Shown here: positions 1-10,246 of the stretch, one piece after another
Numbering within the stretch: the stretch's first letter is position 1
Layout of the letters: each line of letters starts with the position of its first letter
Position numbers and translations under genes: made by a program
NCBI GenBank assembly: GCA_013339895.1
Contig: JABACO010000005.1
Coordinates: 2,164,950-2,228,949 of the forward strand
Reading direction: 5' to 3'
From: Ephydatia muelleri
Lineage: Eukaryota; Porifera; Demospongiae; Spongillida; Spongillidae
Length of the DNA: 64,000 bases
Notes under the pieces: model-generated
Databases searched by the model: none
What the model saw: only the letters and a program-made list of their open reading frames with translations
What the model was told of the DNA's origin: nothing

Positions 1-69
1 CCATCAGCAGCTGAAATACTAGTTGTATTATGTTCAATGTATATTTCTGCGGAGTCAAAAGACGTAGAC

Positions 70-184
70 GGATACCGGGAGACTATGCGTGAGAATGGAC
101 ATGACTAGCGGGAGTGCGCGAGAGTGGCTGTAAATGCGTGAGTCTCCCGCGAAATGCGTGAGAGTTGGCAGGTCTCCTGGTACC
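70..184. mobile_element. Short TIR element with CG-rich core
   Basis: The left end GGATACCGGGAGAC (70-83) is mirrored by GTCTCCTGGTACC (172-184). Between them are repeated ATGCGTGAG / CTCCCGCG words in both orientations. The size and self-complementarity fit a tiny non-autonomous foldback element. The superfamily cannot be told and there is no coding potential. Confidence 0.45.
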
Positions 185-199
185 TCATCCATGCCTGCA

Positions 200-620
200 G
201 GTCACTGCATGGTGACCAAAAGGATCGAGGGCACTATCAGGACAGAGCTAGTGGACACAAAGTCCTACCAGATGTGTCCAACCTGAGATGGGTGGGGTCA
301 GAGAAGACTCAGCTGTGATGAGGAGACGTGGAAGGCCAATATGCCATTTCAACTAATAAGGCAAGTGTCAAATGCACTACCAAAGCTCGAGGAAGACAGT
401 AGGGCAACGAAGGCAGTGGTAACATCATGATGGTAGGATAAGGAGCAAAGGCCCTGGGCCACCAAGTTTAGATTAGATAATGGACCCCCCCCCCCCCCCC
501 CCCCCCCCCCCTCCCATTTTCAAAATCCTGGATCAGTCCCTATATGTGCTCCAAGAATGTCCACATTGACAGGAGTGAGCACCTCACTTGCAAGTGGGAA
601 TGAAGTCATGCTCCACCTAC
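200..620. repeat. Diverged dispersed repeat, copy 1
   Basis: Two blocks match a second locus at about 43,440-43,800 in the same order and orientation: 230-285 (words such as GTCCTACCAGATGTG) and 550-615 (GACAGGAGTGAGCACCTCAC). The part between them, including the C-run, does not align. It is adjacent to a relic FN3 exon, so it may be old flanking DNA of a duplicated receptor gene rather than a transposon. No open frame is conserved. Confidence 0.45.
485..511. repeat. Poly-C tract (27 bp)
   Basis: An uninterrupted C-run is followed by a TCCCATTTTCAAAATCCTGG motif. A similar AAAATCCT motif follows a C-rich stretch near 29,650. It could be the end of a transposon, but no partner end was found. 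Confidence 0.8.
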
Positions 621-654
621 TGAACACCTCATCCATAGCACGGAGCACGGTTTA

Positions 655-802
655 CACGGCGAGTACAGTCATTGTTGCAGGACTACTGCTCCCACCACAG
701 TTGATGGCCACCACTGAGACAGTGTAGACTGTGTTTTTGGTCAGTCCCGTGAATGTGTACTGTGGTGCTCCGGTGGATGGGATGGGGACCAGTGTGTTGA
801 CA
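655..802 (-). pseudogene. Relic FN3 exon of the receptor family
   Basis: Read on the minus strand, this gives the second half of an FN3 domain very close to those of genes 1 and 3: [17 protein letters not shown], then an [13 protein letters not shown] core and a GSSSPAT end. The first half (the W-containing B strand) is missing beyond 802 and the frame ends in a stop near 650. No splice donor like that of the intact exons follows. It is a truncated, isolated exon copy, not part of a recognisable gene. Confidence 0.75.
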
Positions 803-1000
803 TCGTTGCATGTCTCCTAGTGATGCAATCCATCCGCTGCTGCAGTGACATATTGAGTCAAGAAACGAGACTGCTTGTGTATCTATGCTAACTCAGCAGT
901 AGATAAAAAGCCAAAGCTAACTTAATGCTACTACAAGATTATACCTTGATAAACTGCCAACTTACTGTAGCCAATTTAAAGATAAAACTACACAATAATT

Positions 1001-1240
1001 GGAATCCTTTCGCGAAAAGGGACCTAGTGATACATAATAACATTTCCAGTACGCGCAATAGAAATGTTACGCTTGCGTCGAAATGTATGGCTAATTAAAA
1101 TTCAGAGCTAGCGTTAAAACTCCCATGACAGATACTCCAATTGTCAGTGCATAAGAAGCAATGTGTAGAGGACATTCAGACTTCTAGAATATTTGAAATC
1201 TTGAAAAAACATGCGTTAGGTCCAAAACGATCCCAACTAT
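1001..1240. mobile_element. Small TIR repeat (GCGAAAAGGGACCT ends), copy A
   Basis: The left end TCGCGAAAAGGGACCT and the inverted right end (about 1,180-1,235, carrying GCGTTAGGTCC) match two pieces in the first intron of gene 2: 33,204-33,345 matches the right end in reverse complement, and 33,523-33,665 matches the left end. An inner AACATTTC...GAAATGTT palindrome is present. It is non-coding and of unknown superfamily. Confidence 0.6.
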
Positions 1241-1315
1241 TTATTTTAAAAACAGTTCACGACAAAATGTTGGGATCAAAATATACTCCAAGTTGCGAAC
1301 GGCTATAGCTTAGTT

Positions 1316-1690
1316 TAAGACGGAGAAAATGGGCGGGACAAGGAAGTGATTAAATATTCATGTGAATGAAACCGGGTTGCCTGCAATTAATGGCGCAAAT
1401 CGAGCGAGAAATCTACATTAACTTTGCACATCTTTATTTCCGTAACGAGTAACAAGTAATGAACAGAACAAATGAAGGTATAATAGGACCCCTCTACCTA
1501 CAAAACGAATTTGAAGCGATTTGATTACTCCTGCCGAAAGTTATGACGGGTTCAAACCCTGTGGAGTATCGGACGTTGCAATGCTGACACAAAGCAAGTG
1601 CAAGACCCCAAAAAGTATTTACCGTAGAGAAATGGTGTAGTAGGAACTGTAGAAAATAGGACGTGGATAGCGCCGGTTTACAGTTCGGAA
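1316..1690. mobile_element. Diverged copy of the 19.47-19.97 kb foldback family
   Basis: This aligns along its length with 19,560-19,905: shared words include CTACCTACA, CGAATTTGAAGCGATTTGA and GTAGAGAAATGGTGTAGTA in the same order and orientation. The long terminal repeats of the 19.5-kb copy are barely recognisable here, so this copy is older or was lost at its ends. No coding potential. Confidence 0.65.
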
Positions 1691-1863
1691 GTAATTTTTA
1701 AAGGAAATATATGTTCCGCACGGATGTTCAATACGTAGCCCGTTGATTAACCGGCCAACTGGTTGATTAACCGGTTGGCCGGTTGTTCAACCCGGCATGC
1801 CATAATGCGCATGTTCGTATGAATGTGTGAACTCGTTGAGATGGAGAAAGACACTCGATCAAG

Positions 1864-4345
1864 ATGTCGTTTCAAGAATATATTGACTCCTCTTTTCCTG
1901 TTGGTGGAAAACGTACCAGAAGCGCGGTGATCAAAAAGGTAGTGGCGCAAAGAATCTTTAACCATCTCAAAGGTACTCCAGATGCTGATGGCGCCTTTCG
2001 TCACTTCGTCAAAAAGAGCGGCTTTGCGTTGGTGGACTTGCAATCGGTTGGAATAAGAGACGTCCTGGTTGTTTCTGGGAAAGAAAAGAATCTGGTACTA
2101 ATCCTTTCACGATGGTGTCTTCCACTTTTTTTCTTGCCCCCCCCCCCCCCTCCCCCTCCCCCCCCTCGACATATGTAATTGAGCATAGTGTCAGTAAGTT
2201 GTACTCGTGTTATATAGATGGCAATGACCAAACGATGTTGAAGGGGCATAGAAGAGTTGCAATTGCTGAGGAATTTTTGGAACAGTTTCATAGCAAGGAT
2301 TGTTTGCATGCAGGAACAAAGAAGTCGTATGCAAGGGTATTTCAAGCGGCGCTTTGTATGTAGCTATTAACTAGCATTTTATCATTTATACATGCAGATT
2401 CAGAGTTTATATTCATATCTTCCAAGAAGTGTGGTTGAACACTATATAAAGCTGTGTGTCACTTGCAGTCTCAGAATGCCTCAAAGCCAAATCTTCGGCC
2501 CATAATTGCAAATGGGTTGTTTTCTCGAGTACAGGTATTTTATGTGATAATGCTGCATTACATAACACATATGCACGTATCGCATATAGATTGATCTAAT
2601 TGATATGAGGCATTTGCCTCATAGTGGATACTACACATTATGATAGTTGACCATTGGTCAAAACTCACTTTTGCATTCCCCTTGGCACAAAGGTCAGCTA
2701 AGGAGGTGACCAGTGCCCTAGAAAAATGGGTGTTCCCATTTATCGGCTTACCTAGTATTATACAGAGTGACAACGGTAGAGAATTTGTTAACAAGTTGAT
2801 TGAAGAGGTGGTGGCTCTTGGCCTGGAAGTGTCCAACTTGTGAGTGGTCGACCACCACATCATCCTCAATCTCAAGGCTTAGTAGAACAGGCTCACTATA
2901 CCTTAGAGCGAATGTTAAGTGCTAAAATTGCAGAAGGTGGATCCAAGTCACCTCCCTAGACAAGATGGCTGCCCCACATCGTCTGTAAGTTGGAACATTT
3001 ACCAAACGATATGTTAATATAAATTCATGAGAATGTTTAGACACAGTCAATCCTCAAGTTCATGAATCCACAAAGCACACGCCATATGAGTTGGTGTTTG
3101 GGCAGCCTCCCAGTCAGTGGTTTTACCGGATGTTTCATTCAGAGGAAAGAGATGACACATGTGCCAAAGAGGAGGCTAGCAGAGGGGAGTATAGTGAAGT
3201 TGCTGTGGATAGGGTAGTAAAGGAGAATGGCAATGTAGAAAACTATTGTAAAAAGGACTATGATGAGGGAGGAGGAGTTGCAACCCCCTCCCTTTTTTGG
3301 ACCCACTCTTTGTATTAAATCCTCTTTATGTGATGTATAGATAATTTTACTTTAGTGTATATGACTTTAATCATGCATATTCCAGTAAATTGCATTCTTA
3401 TTTATCACCTCGCCAGATTGTAAATGCAGAAATAGATGTCATAGCAAGAGAACATGCAAATGCAAAACTGCTGGCTTCTCTTGCACATCACTTTGGCATC
3501 TGGACCTGCATTAACAACTAGAAAGCAACAACATATGAGGTTGACATAGATTGTGACGAATTTGATGCTGGTTCTACATCCTTTTCACAGAGCAATGTTT
3601 GGCTTAACTGCTGTGGGATTGTACTCACAAAATGGCATAAAGACATCTTGCCTTGTAATAGCTGGATAGATGATGACATTATTAATGCATCACAGTATTT
3701 GATAAAGAAGGAGAACCCTATTTGTAGAGGTCTTCAATCTGCTCAACTTGCAGTTAGATTTCAGATGGAAATACAAAAAGGAGGTTTTGTTCAAGTACTG
3801 AACATTAATAAGTTGCATTGGATAGCTGAATCTTCTATGAACTGCCAACAATCTACCATAAATGTTTATGATAGGTACCTACAAAGAAACTAATTGCTCA
3901 TGCCATCTCCATGCCCCAAAATTGAAGTACAGTACATTGATGTGCAAAAGCAGAAAGGACAAAGTGATTGTGGGTTGTTTGCTATTGCATTTGCCACCTC
4001 GCTTGCCCATCTTCAAGACCCTGCAAGCATAACCTATGATCAGGCTAAAATGAGAACACATCTCATTCACTGCTTTGAAACAGAGTATGACACCTTTTCT
4101 TTCACATGGGTCTCGTAGACCCAGTGATCCAAATATCGAAGCCTACTCAATCTATTGTGTCTGCCGAATGATGAATGATGGCACTCCAATGATCCAGTGT
4201 TCCTCATGCACAGAGTGGTATCATATGGCTTGTTGTGCTGTGCCTTCACGGTTCATGACTAAAGACTACAATGGAAATGCCAGTCCTGTGCAAAGTAACA
4301 GAACTGTTCATTCATTGTCATACATGCATGTCCATGCAGCTGATC
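1864..4345 (+). mobile_element. Fossil KRBA2/Ginger-like integrase element
   Basis: This is a decayed element of the KRBA2-like (GIN/Ginger) integrase group, DNA transposons whose integrase is related to that of LTR elements. Parts seen in order: an N-terminal region typical of KRBA2-like proteins (1,864-2,100); a His/Cys zinc-binding region (about 2,190-2,535); an integrase core with VDHWSK, QSDNGREFVN and a downstream GLVEQA-type stretch (about 2,640-2,960); a TPYELVFGQPP-like segment (3,060-3,120); a Ulp1-type cysteine protease region with HW and QSDCGLFAIAF motifs (about 3,650-4,110); and a PHD-finger-like C-x-C...C-x2-C...H-x2-C array (4,140-4,260). Intron-like gaps may separate parts. 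It is broken in several places and contains a C-rich tract, so it looks old and inactive. Terminal repeats were not identified. A Polinton is less likely: no polymerase or capsid parts are visible. Confidence 0.75.
2137..2165. repeat. Poly-C rich tract inside the integrase fossil
   Basis: Fourteen C residues are followed by C-runs interrupted by single T residues. It lies between the N-terminal and zinc-binding parts of the fossil element and is low-complexity sequence. Confidence 0.8.
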
Positions 4346-6172
4346 CTCATTTGTTCTAATTGCATCCGGTCATCCTTCCCTTTTTTATTGTCCAATACTA
4401 TACAAGCATGTAGAATAATATTAATCAGGTATTGTAGAAGATGTATAAACACTGCAAGCAATTTAGGCAATCACTGTAACAATCTTACTTCCCATTTGGT
4501 CAAACATACACCAAAAATAAACTTAATAAATGCACAAATCACGTGCATGTATATGCATGCCGCATGCATAGTATGAAGGCAAGATGTAATGAAGATTTGA
4601 AAGTTGTGCACCTTAGATACAAAAGCTACTAATGATGGAAAGCTATCGTAAGGTAACTGCGACCTATGAATACTGGGAGTACAGTACTGGCAAAAGTATT
4701 ATTAACTCCCAATGTTCGCCAGTGTTCGAGGGATGGAGAAAATAAACAAAGGTTTAACCATTCACTCGATCTCGTATCATATTAGTAATGCAGTGGACGT
4801 ACAGCCTAGCTTTTGTTATAGTGTATACCTTTTGTATTACTTATCGCGTTCCCCCCCCCCCCCCCCCCCCCCCGGCCCCTCTTCAGTGGTCGAGTGCTCT
4901 CTGCCTCTGTGTCATTTGTGGAGCGAACGGTAAGTATAATTATCCAGCAAGCCGCCTATCGTTTGGTCTACCTGTAGTGTTGATAATCATGTGTTGTTCT
5001 GTTTATAGCACAAGCAATCGTACCGGGCTATTTTGTCCTCATACTTAGAACGAAAGCACGCATTATCCACACCTGTGACAACACCATCGCTATCCGGGTA
5101 TGGGGATTGTAGGGAGATTGTCAATGCTCGCCTTTGGCCCTATCACTAGATCCCGTGCATGCATGATATCCTAATTAATTGTGAAATGTCATTCTGTGAG
5201 TCAAGACTCTAATTAGTACAATATCAAGATATGGTGTTCTTTCCAAACATGCTAATGGAATGTACAGTGTCCTGCAATAGTATAGTGCGAATATAAATTC
5301 TTGTTCCTTAAAAGATAAAAATAAAAAGAATGCTGTAACCATTTTTGCAATCAAGACGTTTTTTTTTTCTTTCAATGAATCAATCCCCCACTACAATTTC
5401 CCCTGTATACTCATTACAGAGCAAAATTGATTCAGTATTGTGTAGTCATTGAGGTATGCTCAAATAACTGTGGTCGGCAGCATCAGCAGCAGCTTCACAA
5501 TAGATGCTGATTCTGCAAGTCACTTGTACTAACTCATTAATACAATGGATACAATGCACCTTCTCATTCAAGCTGATGTCACAATTATTCAGAACATTAC
5601 AAACCTGTTTAGCTTGAGTAAATTAAATTTCCGAGTCAGATTTTAGTCATTGCCAGTACGAAGCTTGCGCAATCCTATTTAGTCATATTATGCATGGAAA
5701 TAACACATGATGGGCAAAGGAATCAGGCAAATAGATGGCATCATGTCTCTGATTTTATTGATAAAACACATCTGTAGAGCTTGAGGTGAAATGCTCAGTC
5801 ACGTGCAAGTGTTAATTTCTAACAAGCTAGTGGCTCCATTCTACAAAGCAAATTAGCACACAAACACAACAACTAATCCTTTTCTTAAATGGAGCTGTGC
5901 TATAATGGTTATTCTATTTATTGCAAAAAAAAATTATTGCATGTGTTATGGTTTTGTAATATAATTATTCATTCAGTCAGTTTACCTGGTCAAAATTATT
6001 TATTGATAATATGATTGAAGATATGCAATTGTAAAAAGGTGATAAGAAATTTCATGCATAATATGCATACTGTCATACACTGTTTGCATAATTATATTTC
6101 CAAATTCAGTTAAATAATATATTGTAGCACCTTACGAGATTCACACTGCCCATCCTTCTCGCAGAGTAATTC
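4346..6172. other. Non-coding stretch with poly-C run
   Basis: AT-rich DNA with a 23-bp C-run at 4,851-4,873. Open frames here are short and low in complexity. The stretch near 5,060-5,080 (GCATTATCCACACC) resembles motifs clustered at 27.3-27.6 kb. No gene is recognised. Confidence 0.6.
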
Positions 6173-6666
6173 CAGGGTTGCCAAAGGCCAGGTCGGCCTG
6201 CCAGGTCATTTAGCTTGGCCTGGCAGGCCGGACCGTGACCTGACAGGCCGGCAGGCCGGGATCCACCCACTTGTTATCATTTTGCGATGTCTATAGCTAT
6301 CGCCGTTGTGGGAACCTTATGAGTTCATCTGGATTATAAATCCAAATATCTGTGTTAGCGGGAAGCTCAGGGGGAGTTGATGAGCAGCACAAATCTGAAT
6401 CACAATTCGCCATTCTTAGACACGCATGTGTGATGTGGGAGTTAATTTAGCTATGAATTTTAAACGTAGCGACTGGCGAGGTAATTACGTTTGTGGTTAA
6501 CTACGAATTTGTTTAATAATATCATAATGTTTTGTGGTTAGCCTGAATTTTTAATAAATTGATTAATAACATCAATTTATCCGACCTGGCAGGCCGAACT
6601 GGCAGGCCGGGCCTTTCAGGCCGGCCGGTCACATGCCGGACCCCGACCTGACTTTCGGCAACCCTG
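6173..6666. mobile_element. Non-autonomous hAT-like element, GC-rich ends
   Basis: The left terminus CAGGGTTGCCAAAGGCCAGG and the inverted right terminus (GGCAACCCTG at 6,657-6,666) form TIRs of about 25 bp. GTAATTC occurs just outside both ends (6,166-6,172 and 6,670-6,676), fitting an 8-bp hAT-type target duplication with one mismatch and a few extra bases on the right. Subterminal GGCAGGCCGG words are repeated many times on both strands near each end. The middle is AT-rich and non-coding. The CAGGGTTGCC ends are the same type as those of the element at 19,258-20,764. Confidence 0.8.
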
Positions 6667-6676
6667 ACTGTAATTC

Positions 6677-7623
6677 TCAGTTTTTGGATGGGCCAGTTCC
6701 GGATTTTATTATATCCGCTTTGGCACACGATGAAGCACACGCATGTACAACGTGCAACATCATTGTCTACAATCTAACTGGGGCATTTTCATCTCTGGTA
6801 CAAAAAATTAAAAACACACTGACCTGCACATCTAGTAAATTCTGATTGCAGTGCATAACGTAAGCAACCAGCAGATTGTATGCACAGTGTGCACCCAATA
6901 CAAAGTTAGAGGGTAATTAAAACTAGCAAGCTTTTACAGTTAGGCAAGTTTCAGTTGTAAATAGACATGACTATTTTTTGAGTCACTACGAAAAAAAGAG
7001 TCAAAAGAACATGTTACAGAGGCTGGAGGCAATCAGCGTCTAGTTATACTGCTTAGCTAGTTAGTGCCCATACATCGACTAAGATACCATGCACCTACCT
7101 GACAGTTCTGTGCATGGATGTTCGAGCATGCAGTTTGGATGCATCTCCCGCTTTTACTCTATCCATTGACCGCATGTCCAGCAATTTCGGACATCCATAC
7201 ACGTCACTCTGTACATTGAAAACTCATGTAAAGCATTTGATTGTTTTTAAACGTTAACGCAGTTGGATCAATTTTAAAATATAAATAATGCATTTTTTAT
7301 TTTTCGCTTTCATTTTGCGAGCAGGAGAATCAACAACAAAATTAATTACTAATGCTATTACGTAATAATATTATTTAGAAGTCAATAATGTTTAATAACA
7401 TCAAATGGTGGGCGCGCCCTTAGAGTGCAAATTGGTGCCTGTGTGAGTGGGAGGAGCGTGTCGTTGCTAGTAATGTGCCCTTGGTTCAATACATTTGAAT
7501 ATTTCTTTCATCGGCGTGAACGTGCGCTCGGACATACCGTTAGGGAGAGAAGGTTTGTGTTAAACCTTGACCCTTAATGAATAATTACATGTGTCATGAA
7601 GATACGAGGTTTTTCAGAGTAAT
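6677..7623. other. Non-coding stretch
   Basis: No gene, splice-consistent exon or repeat pairing was recognised. Open frames are short and have no familiar motif. The sequence is AT-rich with a short GC-rich patch near 7,410. Confidence 0.5.
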
Positions 7624-7938
7624 GCAGTGTTTGCAGAGTCTCCAGTGTTTGCAGTGTTTCCAGTGTTTCCAGTGTTTCCAGTGTCTGCAGTGTTTCCAGT
7701 GTTTCCAGTGTCTGCAGTGTTTCCAGTGTTTGCAGTGTTTGCAGTGTTTGCAATGTTTCCAGTGTTTGCAGTGTTTCCAGTGTTTGCAGTGTTTCCAGTG
7801 TCTGCAGTGTTTCCAGTGTTTCCAGTGTCTGCAGTGTTTGCAGTGTTTGCAGTGTTTCCAGTGTTTGCAGTGTTTCCAGTGTTTGCAGTGTTTCCAGTGT
7901 CTGCAGTGTTTCCAGTGTTTGCAGTGTTTCCAGTGTTG
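7624..7938. repeat. 9-bp minisatellite (CAGTGTTTS)
   Basis: About 35 tandem 9-bp units of three variants: CAGTGTTTC, CAGTGTTTG and CAGTGTCTG. Because the unit is three codons, several frames on both strands stay open. These frames are repeat artefacts and not genes. The array stops abruptly near 7,938. Confidence 0.95.
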
Positions 7939-9657
7939 TCATTGTTGGTTGTCTCGACTTGTAATAGCAATGGCATAGCTCCCCTGGCAGGGTTTAGGTA
8001 CTACAACAGAGGTCGGATTAACAATAATACTCACCCGCCGAAGTAAGAACTGGCAGTAATACGGAATAACCATCTCTATTTGAGTCGGTACTCCAGCTCA
8101 ATTAAGGCATCAGCAACGATTTAATGGTGGCGTGCTGTACCATAAATATATAATATCAGTAATCTTGGTGACTCCACCACCGGGCAGTGAGTTGTATGTG
8201 CTGAGAAGGAAACCATGCACCATCGACTCGCAATCGGCACATATAAACAAGCGTGTCTCAGACTCTTCGCTGAGATATTGCGGTACAACTTTGAAGGCAC
8301 AACCTATGACACGCGATCGCGCAAGAGTTGCCTTGGATTTCGCGTTTGTGGGAATTATGCGTTGATGCGTGTGGTGCACTGTGGCGTTCTAGCAGCTAGG
8401 GCTTCCCTATTCATATGGATCGTACATGCGGTGGGGAAGTTGCTTGCACACTTCGTGTTTCGATCAAAATCCTACGCACGCGTGATCACAGAGAAGGCTG
8501 CATATAGCTTTCAGTTATAACGTATAACCTATACTTTGCGTAAAATACTGTCAAAAAAAACCTAGTCTCGCTGTTTGGTGATGGCTGTTGCGGAGTGTTA
8601 ACTCATATTATAGCAATATAGCCAAAACGTACCAAGCTAGGAAACATCGTTCCAACATATACTCCACGGACACACGACCGGGGTCGTGCATGTATGCTGC
8701 CATGTCTGAGAGTTGGCCGGGTAGTGGTATAGTAGTACATGTATCGTACAAGAAGCAAGGCTTTGAGGAGTGCTTGGGCAACGTTATGACGTTTAATTCA
8801 TTATTAATAATTTATGGCTTGAACGGGGTACTAGAATTCACATACTTGAATCTAGAAATAGACGTGCACATGGGGTAGATATGCTATTTGCACATGTAAA
8901 TATGCAAATAGCTTTGGCTTCAGAATCCACTTTATAATCTTCAATAGATCGTCCACGCGGTAAAATAGGAAAGGGAAAATAGTGATCAAAAGTATGCCAG
9001 CCATTAAATGTATATGCAGTAAACAAAACCCCGTTTTGAAATTGATGGGGGCACATTTTTACAGAACAGAAGATATACAAACGATGTGTTATTTGTCCCT
9101 GTATCATACTTAGGTTTATAAACTTTACTACAAGTCTTTGATACTAAACTGTGCGCGATTGATAGAAATTACCCATAGACTCCATGTACAATAATTTTAA
9201 TTACGCGTATTACGGAATTCAAATAATTCATGTCCGCAATTGCTGGCCATGCACAATTACAAAACATTTTCGACTTAAATTGCAAAGATTTCCTCTCAAT
9301 GTATTGCAATTTCTCGATATGGTTTGAAACATTTTGGTCTTTACACTAATTTCTACGTTGGTTTTGAAGCTGTAATGGACATACAATACTACCATACCCT
9401 AGTGAGGCTGCACTACAGAAACCTCATCTAATGGTGTGGGGCATGGAGCTCCATTGATGGCCCTCGATTCATATACATGTACCGGTACATGTATCTCTAG
9501 GAACTTGTGCCGCTCCATAATCACTATCATAACGACTATTTAGTATGGCGTTTGCAATGAAAGGAAAAGTACTAGTTATAGACAAAGCAAAAGTAATTAC
9601 TTCTCAAGTAGTTTCAAACTATATCAAGAAATTGCACGCATCAGTCTACTAGACTCC
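7939..9657. other. Stretch without recognised gene
   Basis: A 101-codon frame on the plus strand (8,215-8,520) and an overlapping 89-codon frame on the minus strand (8,110-8,379) lack any motif I know. Their mutual overlap suggests chance. The rest is AT-rich with no repeat partner seen. Confidence 0.5.
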
Positions 9658-9769
9658 ATGCAGAACGTGGCACCTGGAACTGTGGCTGGTCTGTTTATTA
9701 TAAAGGTGTTAGGCTTGTCATTGTGCGTTGTATTTGTACTGTGTATTGTGCTTACGTTCGTTCATGCAT
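9658..9769 (+). CDS. Candidate signal-peptide exon of gene 1
   Basis: ATG at 9,658 opens a frame beginning MQNVAPGTVAGLF and continuing into a long hydrophobic stretch (VLGLSLCVVFVLCIVLT) ending FVHA. A GT at 9,770-9,771 would end the exon in phase 1, matching the phase-1 start of the Ig exon at 10,247. The hydrophobic run is long for a signal peptide and the donor (GTACAT) is weak, so this is a candidate only. For comparison, gene 3 has a clear signal exon with the same MQ start and the same phase. Confidence 0.35.
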
Positions 9770-10246
9770 GTACATTTGTAATAACATAGGTACATGTACG
9801 TCGACTGGGATAGCGAATAGTTACAGGTGGCCTATTAATATGTTGCTGTCGTTCTGAGAGGAATAAAACAGCGGGATATGATGTCTGCACGAATCATTGT
9901 ACATCATACGTGACATATCAATGTATGATTACTCAACGCTACAGGCAGACCTAGGGCGGCTTGCTGGATAATTATATGATTATTATATAGTACTATAAGT
10001 CCTGCCTTAATGAGTTGACTAATGGAAGCATTATTGGTGATTATATTTCCATGGTCACGTGTATGGGTGTAATAAGTTGAACCATCTGGGGAAGTGAATT
10101 TAAGTTGAAGGTGGTAAATTGAGCTATTTAGTCACCTCAGCTTGTCTCTGATCTAGTGAAAATACTTACAGCATATTTGATTGCATTGTAATTATACCAT
10201 TTCTCTTCAATATAAATACACATATGACATGTTCTGTACAATACAG

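Noticed and set aside
1540-1575. GGTTCAAACCC-like word resembling a tRNA B box
   Set aside because: No A box or cloverleaf fits around it, and the related copy at 19.75 kb does not keep the word.
1864-4345. Polinton assignment from integrase plus cysteine protease
   Set aside because: No DNA polymerase, packaging ATPase or capsid parts, and the N-terminal region and PHD finger match the KRBA2/Ginger type better.
7574-8046. Four overlapping 120-139-codon repeat proteins
   Set aside because: A 9-bp tandem unit keeps all frames open; there is no signal of selection for one frame.
8110-8520. Overlapping frames of 89 and 101 codons
   Set aside because: No motif, no splice or start context, and they overlap each other on opposite strands.
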